DNA of 64,000 nucleotides from Dipteris shenzhenensis (Eukaryota > Polypodiophyta > Polypodiopsida > Gleicheniales). Positions 31,140 through 43,230 of the stretch are shown piece after piece. Position 1 is the first letter of the stretch. The number at the start of each line of letters is the position of its first letter. Below the pieces are notes generated by a model. The model was not told where the DNA came from. It searched no databases and saw only the letters and a list, made by a program, of their open reading frames with translations. The stretch is from assembly GCA_047967505.1 (NCBI GenBank), contig CM106540.1; one strand, written 5' to 3'. The position numbers were made by a program, and so were the translations under genes.

Positions 31140-33500
31140 TCATAGTCACTGCATAGCCCCTCATGATCCTTTGTTGGGCCATTATGAAGTTTCATTACGG
31201 CATCCTTCACCCCTCCTCTTCGTGAAGAGGGTGCAGGATGTGGGGCGTGGCATATCTGAGAGATCAGGAACTGGATGATATGGATGTCATAAAGCGTGCG
31301 TGCATAGTTATACCAGACCTGAGTGTCAGTGAGTGGTGAGGGGGACCATCTCTCTAGAAATCTCCACCAAAAGTCCTTGGTGTTGTTACTAAACAAAATG
31401 TTCAGTAGTTTCTCCTCGTTCCAACGAACGAAATCTGGTTTCTTTCTATGTACCAGTCGACGATACTCGCGTAGCGTCTTTGGTTTGTTTGGAAGATTGT
31501 TTTGAATATGAGCTGACGGCGTAAAGCTTTATCGTACCAACTATTGCAAGGTACGGTCCCAGGTGGTAGTGGGGGGTGGGTGGAGCGAGTGGTGTGAGGA
31601 AAAACGTGAAGGGCAGCCTCGTGTAGTGAGCGGATGATCAGGGCAATGCCGTCCTCTAATAGGGGGTCTCCATTGTTGTGCTAAAGTGATGCATACCCAT
31701 TTAAGGGCATGCTCCATAACTTTTTTTGATTTGTTGAAAACCAAAACACATTGAAAATTCAGAATCCAAACTAGTGGGACTACTGCATGGTGGTCTTAAA
31801 ACATTGATAGTTGTAAGTATTGGTATCTAGTTTCACCCTAAAATGGAAGAAGTTGAAAAATGGCAATTTGTGCATGTGCAAAGATCTTTTAATAAATCCA
31901 ACACTATTTACAATTTTGAATTGTTTCTTTTTCCGTGCACTTGTTTGCTATATGGCTCATAAGTATGCCAAAGGTCATTGCATTTCATAATACATAGCAT
32001 TAAACCCGATAGCGTGCCCTTTGGCCTATTTGTGTTTTGAAGCATTTTAGGCCACATTGCACTTGTGACCGGCATACCTGCTCCCTCAAGGAGTCAATCT
32101 CTAACAATAGAATGGAATCATCCCTGAAGTCAAGGAGTAGTATCTGACGGGCACCTGTCCTGGCGTTGAAGTCCCCAACTAGGAGGACTTCTTGTCGAAA
32201 ACGGACTGATAAAGAGCTGCAAATGGAGATGTCTCAACCTCCTAGAATATCTTTAGCAAAGTGAGAGGTCTAGGGAGGGAAGTAGCATACTACAACAAAC
32301 AGATCCTGGCTGTCCATGTGTCGGACCCGGATCCAAAGAAACTTGAAATGTGCATCTCTCTGCTCTACTGAGATGGTCCCCAAAAGAGTGGATATGTAAA
32401 GAACTGCTACTCCTCCTGACCCTCGTACTCCCCCTGTGTCCCTCGTCTCATCTCTATAAGCAGACTCCCATGTGTGCCCGTTGACTACTAGTAGTGGGCA
32501 CTCTGGACTCTAATGTGTCTCTGTGTAAAAGACTATGTCACGACCCGTATAAGATTCCGAGAAGTTTCCTGGTTCTAACCGTAAGGTACCATTATAGTTC
32601 CAAATGGTGCAAGATAGGGTATCGGAGATCTGAGTCTCATAGACCCCGCCTCCCTATGTGGGAGAGGGGACCAATGTCCGACGAGGGCTTGTAAGAAGTC
32701 CTCCCTCTCGTACCACCGCCCACTTCCCATCCTTGCGGGCCTGATCCTGCTACTGTTGCAACAGAGGGCGCCTCTCCTCAACCTGAAGGGGAGTGAGGTC
32801 CTCATCCATGGAGATCGATGGTTGATCTCGTAGGACTGACCTGCATCATAAAGCCGAAAGTTGTGCCTGAGCGTCATGCAAACGTATGATCAAGGGCTGG
32901 TTGGGGTCTCTCCCCACCCGCCACGCCCTCTCGATCCTACGCTCAGCTACACCCAAAGTAGTGGCCACGAAAGCCGTCGCATCTATTATCGGTGTAGCCT
33001 CAGTGCACGAGATCCCACGAACTCAGATGTTGAGAGCCTTACTAGCTCTCTACTGCTGCTCCATGAGGGTAGCCGAAACAGTTGCCTTTGCACGTTCCTG
33101 TTTCGCCACGTCAACCCATCTGAAAGTCTCCTCAATTACAAATTGCATGCTCGCAATCCATGCCTCAACAACTAGAATGCTCCCTCGGACTGTGAGTATG
33201 GCTGTAACCTCCTTCTAGAGCTGCAAATATCATGTCTGAGTCCTTGAATGAGATCATCTTGCTCCCGAATGGCGCGAGCCTACTCCTGTATGACGCGAAC
33301 CTGAAACTGGGTGAAGCGAACCTGCTCCTGTGTGAAGCGTGTCAACTCCACCTCACGTACACAGATACTGGGTATCTCCAAATATAGAAATCTCCCATGT
33401 CTCTGGGAGGTCAGCTCATCCGTCTCTGGTGGGTCAGCTTTGGTGGGTCAGGGTCTCCCATGTCTCTGGTGGGTTAGCTGTGGCACAAAAGTATGAGGAT
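31140..33500 (-). mobile_element. LINE-C copy 2 (decayed, minus strand)
   Basis: In minus-strand order it shows ORF1 (33500-32560) matching 58900-59640, including a broken version of the DEDLTPLQVEERR block. An endonuclease region follows, with VLLVGDFNART and LLLDFRDDSI (about 32200-32100). The RT-upstream segment reads REYRRLVHRKKPDF and LLNILFSNNTKDFWWRFLER (31470-31320), matching 60830-60960 of LINE-C copy 1. It ends near 31140, so the RT palm and C-terminus are absent. Stops and shifts are frequent. Confidence 0.75.
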
Positions 33501-34300
33501 GAGGCCGAATAGTGGGTGGTGACTGGGTGCGCTGGATGAGAGAAAGTAGAAAAAGGCACAAGAGAACTGCAAGTGATCTCTGAACACCTACTAGATCTCA
33601 CACGAAATGGGCATAAATGTATTCAAATAACCTCAAATCCACTACCAATTGTCAAACACCCTTCTTTGACCTCTATGAACAATGAAGCGGCTGTCCTTGT
33701 ATTCTGTTAAAGAGGACTCAACAACTTTTTAGTTAAAGAGACCTCATGATGTAACAAAAGAAAGGTGTATTTACACCCCCTTTGCATCTAAGGTTACTTA
33801 AAAAATCTATTAAAGAATTCGGCCATGGACAACTTCTAAGCATAGGCACGAGATCCAATTTGACTCAGAGTAGCCACTTCTTTAGCCTTTGACACTCCAA
33901 CCTGTGTCATTACTAATTCGATGTCCTTGGGCTCAACACAAGTCTCATCTACCACCCTTGCTACAATTGGGGAAAAACGTCTGAACAAACAAGCTGCTCG
34001 AGAGCTCAATTGGACAGCTCAACCACCACACTGACTGGGAGCACAAGCGAGAGGATGATTTGCTCCACTACCCTGCCCTAGAGCTGCTCAACAGGGCTAG
34101 CTATGCTGCTTCACAAGGCAATACCATGTGTTAAATACATTACCATACGCATACTTCACACGAGTACGGAAGTATGATTGGAGTATGGTTCAGCCCCTAG
34201 GGCTGAAACATACGTGACCCAAAAAAATTAAAAATATATGCATTGTGCACATTACATTGACATAGCGCTACAAAACTTTCAACTTGAAACTTAAAACTCG
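33500..34300. other. Spacer without recognised features
   Basis: There is no coding signature, repeat pair or LTR end here. It separates the minus-strand LINE-C copy from the plus-strand LINE-B. Confidence 0.5.
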
Positions 34301-34309
34301 AAACCTAAA

Positions 34310-37300
34310 GCACTAGAGGGGGACCAGTTCCAAGAGGTCACCACCTACGGAAGAGGCGCTTTTCTCATCCAGCTGAACTCTCCTGCTACCGCCTTGACAC
34401 TTGTGGAGCAGAGTCCCATCCTCCTTGGCCCGCATCTGGTGTACCTCTTCCCTTGGTACCATGGCTGCACAGTGGAGGACATGGACATGACACACCATGT
34501 TCCCCAATTCCTGGTGACGCTCCGCTTTTCGGGGCTTCAAAAGGAGTATAGAGCCATCCTTCCCTCCATCGGTAGAGCATTTGGCACGGTGTTAGAATCC
34601 TCGACAGATTCAGTAGTAGCAAACGATGGGGTCCCCTGGATCAGATTGGTGGTTGAGAGCCCACAGTCCCTCCCAGAGTTGATCCTCCTTGAGACCCTCG
34701 AGGAGGGGTACACTCCGCCTCGCCAGTGTCTTTGTTGCAGGCTGATGGCATTTAGGCCGCAACTGCCCCAGTGGTCAGGGACGGACTCCTCCCCCCCCCC
34801 CCCCCCCGCGGCAAGACAGGAAGAGTCAGCAGACCTAAATCCAACACCCCCGCAGATAGAAGCAACAAGGGCCCCAGACCCCTTGGGTGACACCTTCAGA
34901 GGAAGAGTGGACCCGAGTGGGCAAAAAGAAAAAGAAGCGAAGTAAATTGGCTCAAAAGTGCCGCAGACAACAGGCTAGACGCAAGGGGAGAGAGCAGGTC
35001 GAGAGGTACTCAAGGAGGAGCAGCCGCAGGAGCCCTTGGTTGGAGATCCTTCCCCTCCAGCAACACGGCCTACAGTTGATCCCCCATCAGTGGAGGTACA
35101 GCCCTCGCATCAGCAAGGTGCCTCAGAAGCTCCTGACGTTGCGATGGCACAAGCTGCGTAGGGTAGCCTTGAGGAGACAGGGATTCAGAGCCCATATGTG
35201 CCTAGTCAACAAGGCGGGCCTGTGGCTGCCCCTACTCCATCTTGTTCCCCTCCCCCGCCGAACCCCTCTCCCCCTCCACCCCCCCTCCTCCTAAGCTCCT
35301 CCTGCTTCCCCCCTTGCCACTCCTACTATGGTCATCCTCACCACCCGCCCCTGCCCTCCACCCCGGCCTCCCCCCCCCATAGCAGCTTCTTCAGCTCCCC
35401 CCCCCTCTCTCATGCATATCAGTCCCACCCCCGCTTCCTTGTCAGTAGAGAAAGGCACGACCACTTCCCCATCCGCTTCCTCATCACAGCGGCATGTCCC
35501 CCTCCCTTCGTAGCCCTCCCATTCCACGGGGGATTCAGGGGGAAGGGGCTGGTCCTCCCGATCAGCAGTTCCCATTCTTCAGCCTCGGTGCCCTCTCCTG
35601 AGAGATTTTTGGAGGTTGGGGCCTTCGAACTACATGGAGATCTTGTACTCTTACCCTCTACCACTGGAGGTGACGCTCATGATCTTGCAGCCCCGAAAAG
35701 GGGTTTGATCAGCGTAGTGGGCTCCCAAACACACCCAATTTGGAGATTCTACTTTGCCTCCACAAGGTTGTGGAGACGTGGACACTAGGGGTATTTGATG
35801 CTATGATGGGGGATCACGCATGATGGAAGATTGGATGGATCCCCTGGGACTAGATCTTTGGCACGCTCATGGTGCTGAAGTGAACTTCCAATTGAGCTTC
35901 ACGCAAGAGAAGCCGATTTAAGGTTTTACAGTAGGAGTTATCAGATTCCCGCCTGAGGCAAGGATTGATCCGGCACACTACTGGCCCCTCCAAACGTGTG
36001 CTGAGATGTTCAGAGTGGATGTTTCCTTCGTGTTGCAGTGGGCACGGAAGATAGGCATAGAGCCAATGTCCACCCTGATATGCCCTCGCACGAACACGGA
36101 CTACTCACCCTCAAAACCCCCCTCAAGATCATAGAAGGCAGTTTTTTAGGAACAGTCACGCTCCCACAGGCGAGCCTTGTTTCCAGCTTCCCCGTCCTCA
36201 TGAGTTGGACCATTGTGAGTTGGAACGTGCACGGGCTCCACGACTGCGCATGTAGTCAACCGTCCGCAGTATCTGATCCTTCGACAGGAGTTGCAAAGGG
36301 TAGTGGTAGGGCAAGCAGTGGATTTCCATTTGATATAGGAGCACATGTTTTCAGCATCAAACATCAAACGGCGGCACCACCTTCTTCCCAAGAGAGGCCC
36401 GCACGTATGCTCTCCTGCTGTAGGACGGAGCGGAGGGGTCAACATTTCGGTCTCTCAGACGGTGGCCCCTGAGGTCTATGATCAGGGAGAGCTTATCCGA
36501 GCAGTTTAGATGGGAGTCAGGATGGGAGAGTCCACGATTGGGATCCTGAATGTGTATGCCCCATCGTGCAGACAACATCTGCCAACCTTTTGGAGGCGGC
36601 TGACAAAGTGCATGCCAGATGTTGACTCCTAGATCGTTGGAGGAGACTTCAACAACCTAGAGTTTGGGGAGGACAAGCAGGATGGTGCCTCCTTCTCTAA
36701 GATGCCAGCAGACAGAGCAGAGCACGTGGGAGCAGTTCATCTTCACGATTAGCGACAGAGACCTGTGGCGAGAGCCACAGTTCAGCAGGATACCTCGCAG
36801 CCTCCTCCTCTCATTTGGCAAGAGGAGACATGATGGACTTCTTGAGAGGTTGATCGCTTCTGCATTGGGGACTAGGCACTCCACATAGGCGGCTCTACAG
36901 GGATTCTAGCAAGCACCACGATGTCAAACCACTCTCCAGCAATGCTCTACCTTGAGCAGCCCCGCCGGCGTCTTTCCCAAAAGGGGGGCCGCATTCCAGA
37001 GGACCTCCTATAGGACTAGGAGGTTCAGTAGGTTTTGGCAAAGATTTAGCAACAACCGGAGGCAGCACCTTGCAAGGGCTGGGCTTCATGGGTGGCGGAT
37101 GTGATTTAGAGGAGCAGTGAGGAGTTGCAGTCTCACACCCTTAGAAGCAATAGGGATGTGGAGGAGTGTGAGCGTGCACTGCGACAAGATCTTGCCTCCA
37201 TAGAGAGGCTCATGGAGAAGGACCCAAGATCACAATGGCTTAGAGACATATATGAGAGCCCACGCCTTGAGCTCCAGGACACGGAGGTTCGACGGGCTAA

Positions 37301-38945
37301 ATTCTCATACCACTCCGCTCGGGCCTGTTGGGTACAACAGGGAGACAGGATGATGAAGCAGTTCTTTTAGACCACTCGACCTGAATTGGCAGGCGCATAG
37401 CTACAGCGGTTACAGGATCCGCAGGCCATTATGCACACCGATGCTCAGGACATTCTTGAGCTGACCATGGTTTTCTACTACCAGCTCTTTCAGGCAGAGG
37501 GGGTGACTCCAGCTTGCCTTGTGTCCTGTGAGTTAGTTTGGGACCACATGCCAACAATAGTCTCACCAAAGTTGTGTAGGAGTTTGGAGGAGCCTTTCAG
37601 GGATGAGGAGCTCTGGGAAGCCCTCAAGGCCCTCCCTTCCCAGAAGTGTCCTGGCGAAGATGGCTTGACTCCGGTCTTCTTCCGGAACTTCTGGGAGATC
37701 ATTTCCACCCCTTTCCGCTTAGCTTGCCAGGGGATCTTTGACACAGGCTCCCTTCCTCGGTCCTCAGTAGGGGGTGGATTTGTTTGATCCTGAAAGGAAT
37801 TCGGCAATGGAGACCAATCACCCTGCTTAACACCGCATACAAGATCCTAGCTAAGGTCTTGAGTTTGCGGTTGCGGCCCCATCTCACTGACATCATTCAT
37901 GACACGCAGACTGGCTTTGTTCATATTTTCACTTTCTGGGAGGTAGTGGATTGGGCCAGGGAAGAGTCACAACCTTTGGCCATCCTTCTCTTGGATTTTG
38001 GGAAGGCTTACGACAGGGTAGAGTGGTCCTTCCTATGGGGCACTATGCAGAGATTGGGTTTCTCAGACAAATGGTTCAAAGGAGTCTGTGCGCTTTATGC
38101 GGGGAGCTCTAGTCAGATGCTTATCAGTGGACACACGGGCCTTTCCTCTCTCTCGCTCGGTCCGTCAGGGCTGTCCCCTAGCTCCCTTTCTTTTCTTTTT
38201 ATAGTGGAGGCATTGGGATACTACCTGAGATCGTAGGTGGCGGGCCTCATAGGGTTGAGGCTCCCAATCAAACAAGACTCAGAGTTTGTAGATGACACAT
38301 CCTTATACGTCGAGGGCACCACTTTGAACTTGCAGAAAGTCAAGGGAGCCCTGGCCATCTACTGCGAGACCTCAGGTGCACGGATGAACTGGGCAAAATC
38401 CATCAATTTCTTCACACGCTCTAAGGAGACCCAAGAGATTCGAGAGTGGGAGAGTGCCTTTGGCTTTCGCTAGATACCTCGGGGTTAGATAGCGAGATAC
38501 CTCGGATGCCAATTGGGGATTGATATTACAGCAGAGCAGCAGATCGCCTCAGTCCTTGAGAGTGTTCAACACAAACTTCTTTACAGGAGCTCGGCCAAAC
38601 TCTCCGTAGCGGGCCATGCCTTAGTGGCAAACCAAGTACTTCTTGCCACGGCCTGGTACATTGCCTCCTGCTAGTGCTTTCACAGAGGGTGCATTGGACA
38701 GCTCCGACGTTCGGTTTGAAATTTCCTTTGGGTAGGATTGGATGGCATGAGGAATATCAGAGCCCGTGTCGCTTGGCAGACAGTGATCATGCCACAGGCT
38801 GGGAGACTTGGGTATCATTGATCCGGAGATGCAGAGCAGAGCCCTCCTGGGCAAGTTGATTGTGTGCAGCCTCACCCCTAGCGTAGAACCCTGGAAGCTC
38901 TTCTTACAGCGAGGACTTCTCAGGAACACCCCACGCACTGGGCCG
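34310..38945 (+). mobile_element. LINE-B, decayed relative of LINE-A, truncated at both ends
   Basis: ORF1 (34310-36190) shows the DUF4283-like region (LLGPHLVYLFPWYHGCTVED), a C..C zinc-knuckle relic and the basic block EEEWTRVGKKKKKRSK, then a proline/serine-rich linker. ORF2 starts at 36200 (MSWTIVSWNVHGL). It contains GGDFNN, the RT block [20 protein letters not shown], motif A LLDFGKAYDRVEW and motif C EFVDDTSLYV (YADD changed to FVDD). It stops near 38945 after IIDPEMQSRALLGKL, so zf-RVT and the 3' UTR are missing. Many stops and frameshifts make it older than LINE-A. Confidence 0.85.
36200..38945 (+). pseudogene. LINE-B ORF2: endonuclease and reverse transcriptase
   Basis: ATG at 36200 begins MSWTIVSWNVHGLHD, equivalent to [15 protein letters not shown] of LINE-A. 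The endonuclease is broken by several shifts, and a deletion seems to remove its middle. The segment 37431-37787 is open ([20 protein letters not shown]), followed by the RT palm at 37784-38236. The C-terminal codons near 38824 (GAT CCG GAG ATG CAG) confirm that the TAG at the same place in LINE-A was originally CAG. Confidence 0.8.
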
Positions 38946-38954
38946 CAGTGGGAT

Positions 38955-39150
38955 CATTCACACAGATGGATCTTTTCACAAGCCCCCCTTACGGGAAAGG
39001 ATTCCCCCATGATGAGGAACCCCACAAGGTCCTCATCATGGATCTTTTCAGAGGCCCCCCTTACGAGGATCTTTTCACACAGATGGATCTTTTCAAAGCC
39101 CCCCCTTACGGGGAAGGATTCCCCCATGATGAGGAGCCTCCACAAGGTAT
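38955..39150. repeat. Internal tandem repeat, unit about 110-120 bp
   Basis: CACACAGATGGATCTTTTCA, then AGCCCCCCTTACGGG, GGATTCCCCCATGATGAGGA and CACAAGG occur twice, with a partial third copy between them (GATCTTTTCAGAGGCCCCCC). It lies immediately 3' of the LINE-B truncation point. Confidence 0.85.
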
Positions 39151-39248
39151 GGCAGAGATTGGCAGGGTGTCACATGCACCCTTGCACTTGGGTGCAAAGT
39201 GACACACTGGCTACATCGACAAGTGTGTAATAGTTCCCTAATAAGACG

Positions 39249-40331
39249 TATGTTGTGACCCCTTTGTTAGCCCTTGTCCAGGGACACTCATGCACAAGCT
39301 ACGTAAGTCACACTCTCAGCCTTAGGTCAAGTCAGCGGAGAACCGTAGGCTAGTGTTTCCATCTTAGGTTTAGGGATAGGTTTAGGTCCAGCCTACGATA
39401 GGAGCCCTTTTGGGCCTCCTTAGGGCTGGAACAAGCAAGAGAATGGCAGGGGAAGGGCTGCCTTTATAGACTACCCTGCACCCCTCCCTAGGCTGCCATT
39501 TACGGGACCTAGGGCTGCCTTTATGGGGCCTAGGGCTGGCATTTATGGGGCCTAGGGCTGCCTTTATGGGGCCAAGGGACCAGCCAACCAGCCTCAAAAG
39601 CCCTATAAATAGGGGACCTCCAGGCCCTCTTTCCTCATTCAGTTCTCCCAGCACTTCAGCCTCCTACAGCTCCTCCTCAGCCCCTCTGAACAGCCTAACA
39701 CTCACCCCCAGTGGCCCTCTGACCAGCCTCAGCCTTTGGCATCAGTTCAGCCCTCTGGGAAGGTGTTCACGCAGCGCATCAGACGGGGGAGTCGGGACAG
39801 CGAACGGAGTAAGCTTTGGGATCTGTTTCAGCAGCTCTTTTCAGTTATCTTTTACAGTTTTACACAGCTCATTCTCAGCTCTTTATTTCAGTCATCTCTC
39901 AGCTCTCTTAAAGGATCTATCACTCCTAGCTTTCACTCTCTCACTCAAGCAGTAACCCTGCACTCCGGTGGACAGCACAAGCCTCTCCCTTGCCTTGCAG
40001 AAGCGTCCATCATCATCAGTGTGGACAGCATCAAGGTCTCAGTATTGGTCAGCATTGCCTCTCAACAGTGAGCTCTTCAGAAGCGCGTTTTCCGTGCTCT
40101 TTCGAAGAGTGTTCTTTGTATTTCTCAATTCTCCAAGTATAAAGCGAATTCTCCCCTGATTGGGGGAAGGGGCCCTCGGTGGATACAGGGACCCAATCCG
40201 TTGTCGACTCTACTCTCTCTCTACCCTCATCTCCTTTCTCTCTCTATGATGTACAATGCTAATTCCTCGCTAAAGGTTTAAAGAAGGTCTTGCTGTGAAT
40301 TACACGATCAGATTACCGTTGCATGTTACAT
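39249..40331 (+). repeat. Probable long LTR (about 1.08 kb)
   Basis: It starts TGTTGTGACC and ends GCATGTTACA. Inside are short GGGCCTAGGGCTGCCTTTAT repeats (39505-39575), a core promoter-like CCCTATAAATAGGGGACC (39600) and a stretch shared with 26211-26410. The sequence after the end, TAGGGGGCCTCATCCG, weakly resembles a tRNA-Pro-type primer-binding site. Borders are inferred, and no second LTR or pol was seen. Confidence 0.5.
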
Positions 40332-42420
40332 AGGGGGCCTCATCCGTGCTCAGCCCCGTTGCAGAGAGGAGTTCGAGCGTTGGATGCACAAAATTGATAG
40401 AGCTAATCCTGCCTTTATAGCCACACTCATCCACTAAATATGCTACTGGAAAACAAAACACAGAGCACAATAAAACTCTTACAAAGTCTTCATCTGTGCA
40501 CACATCAGCACTCAGTACATCTTCAAGCCACATGTCTTCAGCAAGCCATTCTACTTCAGCCCACTCATCATCGTTCACATGCACTACCACAAACCAATAA
40601 TCTCCATGAACCAAGGAAAGCATAACCTCAACATGAAAACCCTCAAACAAAATGCCAAGTACTTCTTGCCAAAACTCAAGAGTTAAAATCATCATTCACT
40701 TTAACTGCATCAGTAGAAACAACTGAAGCCTGACTGCCACCCTTAATCTCTTCAAATGAGCAAAGGCTGCTCACATTCTATGGTGACAAGCTTCACTTGG
40801 CCGCCCCAGTTCCTCTTCATACACATGGTTGGTCTCTCCTTTTCATGGCACTGCCCACAGTCCATATCTCCTACTCTTGCCCGTGCTTTATACTGTCTCT
40901 CTTCCTGGAACCAACCTTCTGCTTGTCAGCTCTCTCCAGTCCATGAGCTTCATGCCATATGCCTTTCCATGCAGCAACTCGCCATTAGCAGTGATCTCCC
41001 AGCTAGCACTGCAATCCTAACGCCTAGCCTGTGAGCTCTTCCGCGCACCATCAGCCTATTACTGCTTGTCGGCCCATCCATCAATCCCTGTGATGACCAG
41101 CCCGCCCATATGCTCGCCTGCACCACCCCCGTTGCCCATCTCTGCCTTCGCATGATGATAGCTACCTTGCATCTTCTCTCCTACTCATGGACACACGCCT
41201 TCCAGTCCAAGGCACTCCTGGCCTGCATAGTAGCGACACCACATCCAAGTCCACCCACACCCAATAAAATCAACAGCCCGTCCTCCAAGCAAGATCTACG
41301 TCGCTTATCTCCCCTTCACGTGATGATACTCAGCATCTTCTTCTCTTCTGCTCACGGATCTCTTCCAAGGTCCTCCAGCCCGTATATTAGCGACACCCCA
41401 CCTCATAGAGATGCAACCACCCCAATCCAGAAGCTCCCAGCAAAGCAACACTCGACCTCTTCCAGCAGGATCCGAGCTCGCTGTGAACTATCTCACGGCT
41501 TCTCCTACTCATGGAGCACCCACCTCCCTCACCAAAGCACTCCAAGCCTGCACAGTAGAGATCCATCCAAATTCGGAAGCTCCCATACGGTGGAATTCGA
41601 CCAGCTAGCAGCTCACGACAGCCCCAAAACATGACCTCAACCCCCGCAGCCAAAATCGTCGTACCAGATCCTTGCTTCTACCTGTAGTTCCTCACGCGAC
41701 ATGATCCAATGTCTCTCCCTCCAAGACTCTCCAGCAGCTCCTTTTTTGCATGATGATCCTCCGTGTGCCCACGATCCCCTTCCAAGAACTCTGCAAGCCG
41801 CCATCTCCATGTACCATCCTTGCTCATCGATCTAGAAGCATTGCTTCCTCATCACGTAGCCAGGTTGCATGGGCATGCTCTTCTAGATTTCCACGTCATC
41901 ATATGCATTTTACCACTCTCCTCTCCTCTCAAAGCCTTAGACCAAGGCCATTAAACCCTACTTAATACCTTAGGCACTCTTTCCACTCACAAACTTCACA
42001 TAGGGCAATTAATGCATAAATGCCTACACTTAATCACACAATCACATGACCTCGGATGCTCACATGCCTTACAAACCGGAATCCACTCATGGCAAGATAT
42101 AATACACAACACAGGACAACAATGAAAGGCATATGTCATCCCACAACAAAAACACCGCCACACTGGATACCACGCTCTGGAGTGCCTGGTGCACCCACAC
42201 CTTGGGCTCATCATTTCCCATTGAAACCTTGCAAAAAAACATTCATAAGCTCAAAGAATTTTTTTACATCAGAGTAGATTCTTTTGACAAAAGGGTGCTC
42301 ACAGATCCCCAAGATCAGAACTATATGACTATGTGCAAGGCTAAGTGCCTACCCGCGAGGATTACCAAAGATGGAGCAAGGAAAAGCGAACGAGCCCAAC
42401 TAAGCGAGCGTGATTAAACA
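40332..42420. other. C-rich region with diverged tandem repeats, no recognised gene
   Basis: Between about 41100 and 41800 a unit of roughly 180-200 bp recurs in diverged form: GCATGATGAT, CATCTTCT, CTC(A/C)TGGA, TTCCA, CATAGTAGCGACACC. Open frames here have no recognisable domain. It may be internal sequence of the element whose LTR ends at 40331. Confidence 0.5.
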
Positions 42421-43230
42421 ACAGGCAAGCGAGCAGCCCTTCATCCACTATATGATTAATCAAATTTCATTGGAGAGAGGAGTCATGCCCCAAAATGATA
42501 TTGCTTCCCTCCTTCCTCATCATGCTATCACATTAGACTCATTATGAAGAGAGATTCAATAGTATATAAAATATATGATTCACAAATACAAAAACTACTC
42601 AGAGGGCACATTGTTGGAATTGCACATCTCCTTCCTTCTCATATATTTACCTTACAATAAATTTGGCAAACAAACACATAGTGGTATTGAATACAAGATT
42701 TGAAAAAAAACTAACATTGCACGCAAGTTTTACATTACATATCATGCATGCCATGCTTATATGATTACATATTCCATACATGCATCATGAAGACAAATAT
42801 CAGGCTACACATCTCCTTCCTCCCCATACTTGGTATCTTCCTCCATACACCCATCCAAAGAAAAGGAGTAGCCTACACATCACATTAAATACCTTTCTCT
42901 CCTTACTTTCACACTGAAATCCTTATGGAGAGACAACAACATAGGAGCAGGTAGAATATATGATTCAAAATAGCCGAAACGTGCTCATATTCTACATGTA
43001 CATATCATGCCTTCCATGTTTGCAGAAGTACATCTTCCAAACATCTGATCCAAAAAATGGAAGGCATGTAGAGCAAAAAGGCACATTACATCTATTGCAT
43101 CTTCTATTATTCACATTAAAGGCTGACATATCTTGCCTCCAATGCTTGCAGAAGTATATCCTTACTTCCATTACAAAAACATAGAAGGATCCCTACCTCT
43201 ATAATCCGCATGTTCAGCAAAGAACAACAG
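42420..43230. other. Spacer with a diverged duplication
   Basis: GACATATC(A)TTGCCT-CCA-TG(T/C)TTGCAGAAGTA and the following bases recur about 130 bp apart (near 43005 and 43130). No coding signature was seen. Confidence 0.5.

Noticed and set aside
32886-33218. Plus-strand frame resembling the antisense frame at 58915-59391
   Set aside because: Both are antisense shadows of LINE-C ORF1. Their similarity reflects the sense-strand homology.
39545-39955. 136-residue Ser-rich frame in the 39-kb region
   Set aside because: It lies within the probable LTR, starts in short tandem repeats and has no recognisable domain.
40950-41634. Overlapping frames of 60-170 residues at 40.7-42.3 kb
   Set aside because: They overlap on both strands, share no known motif and coincide with diverged DNA repeats.
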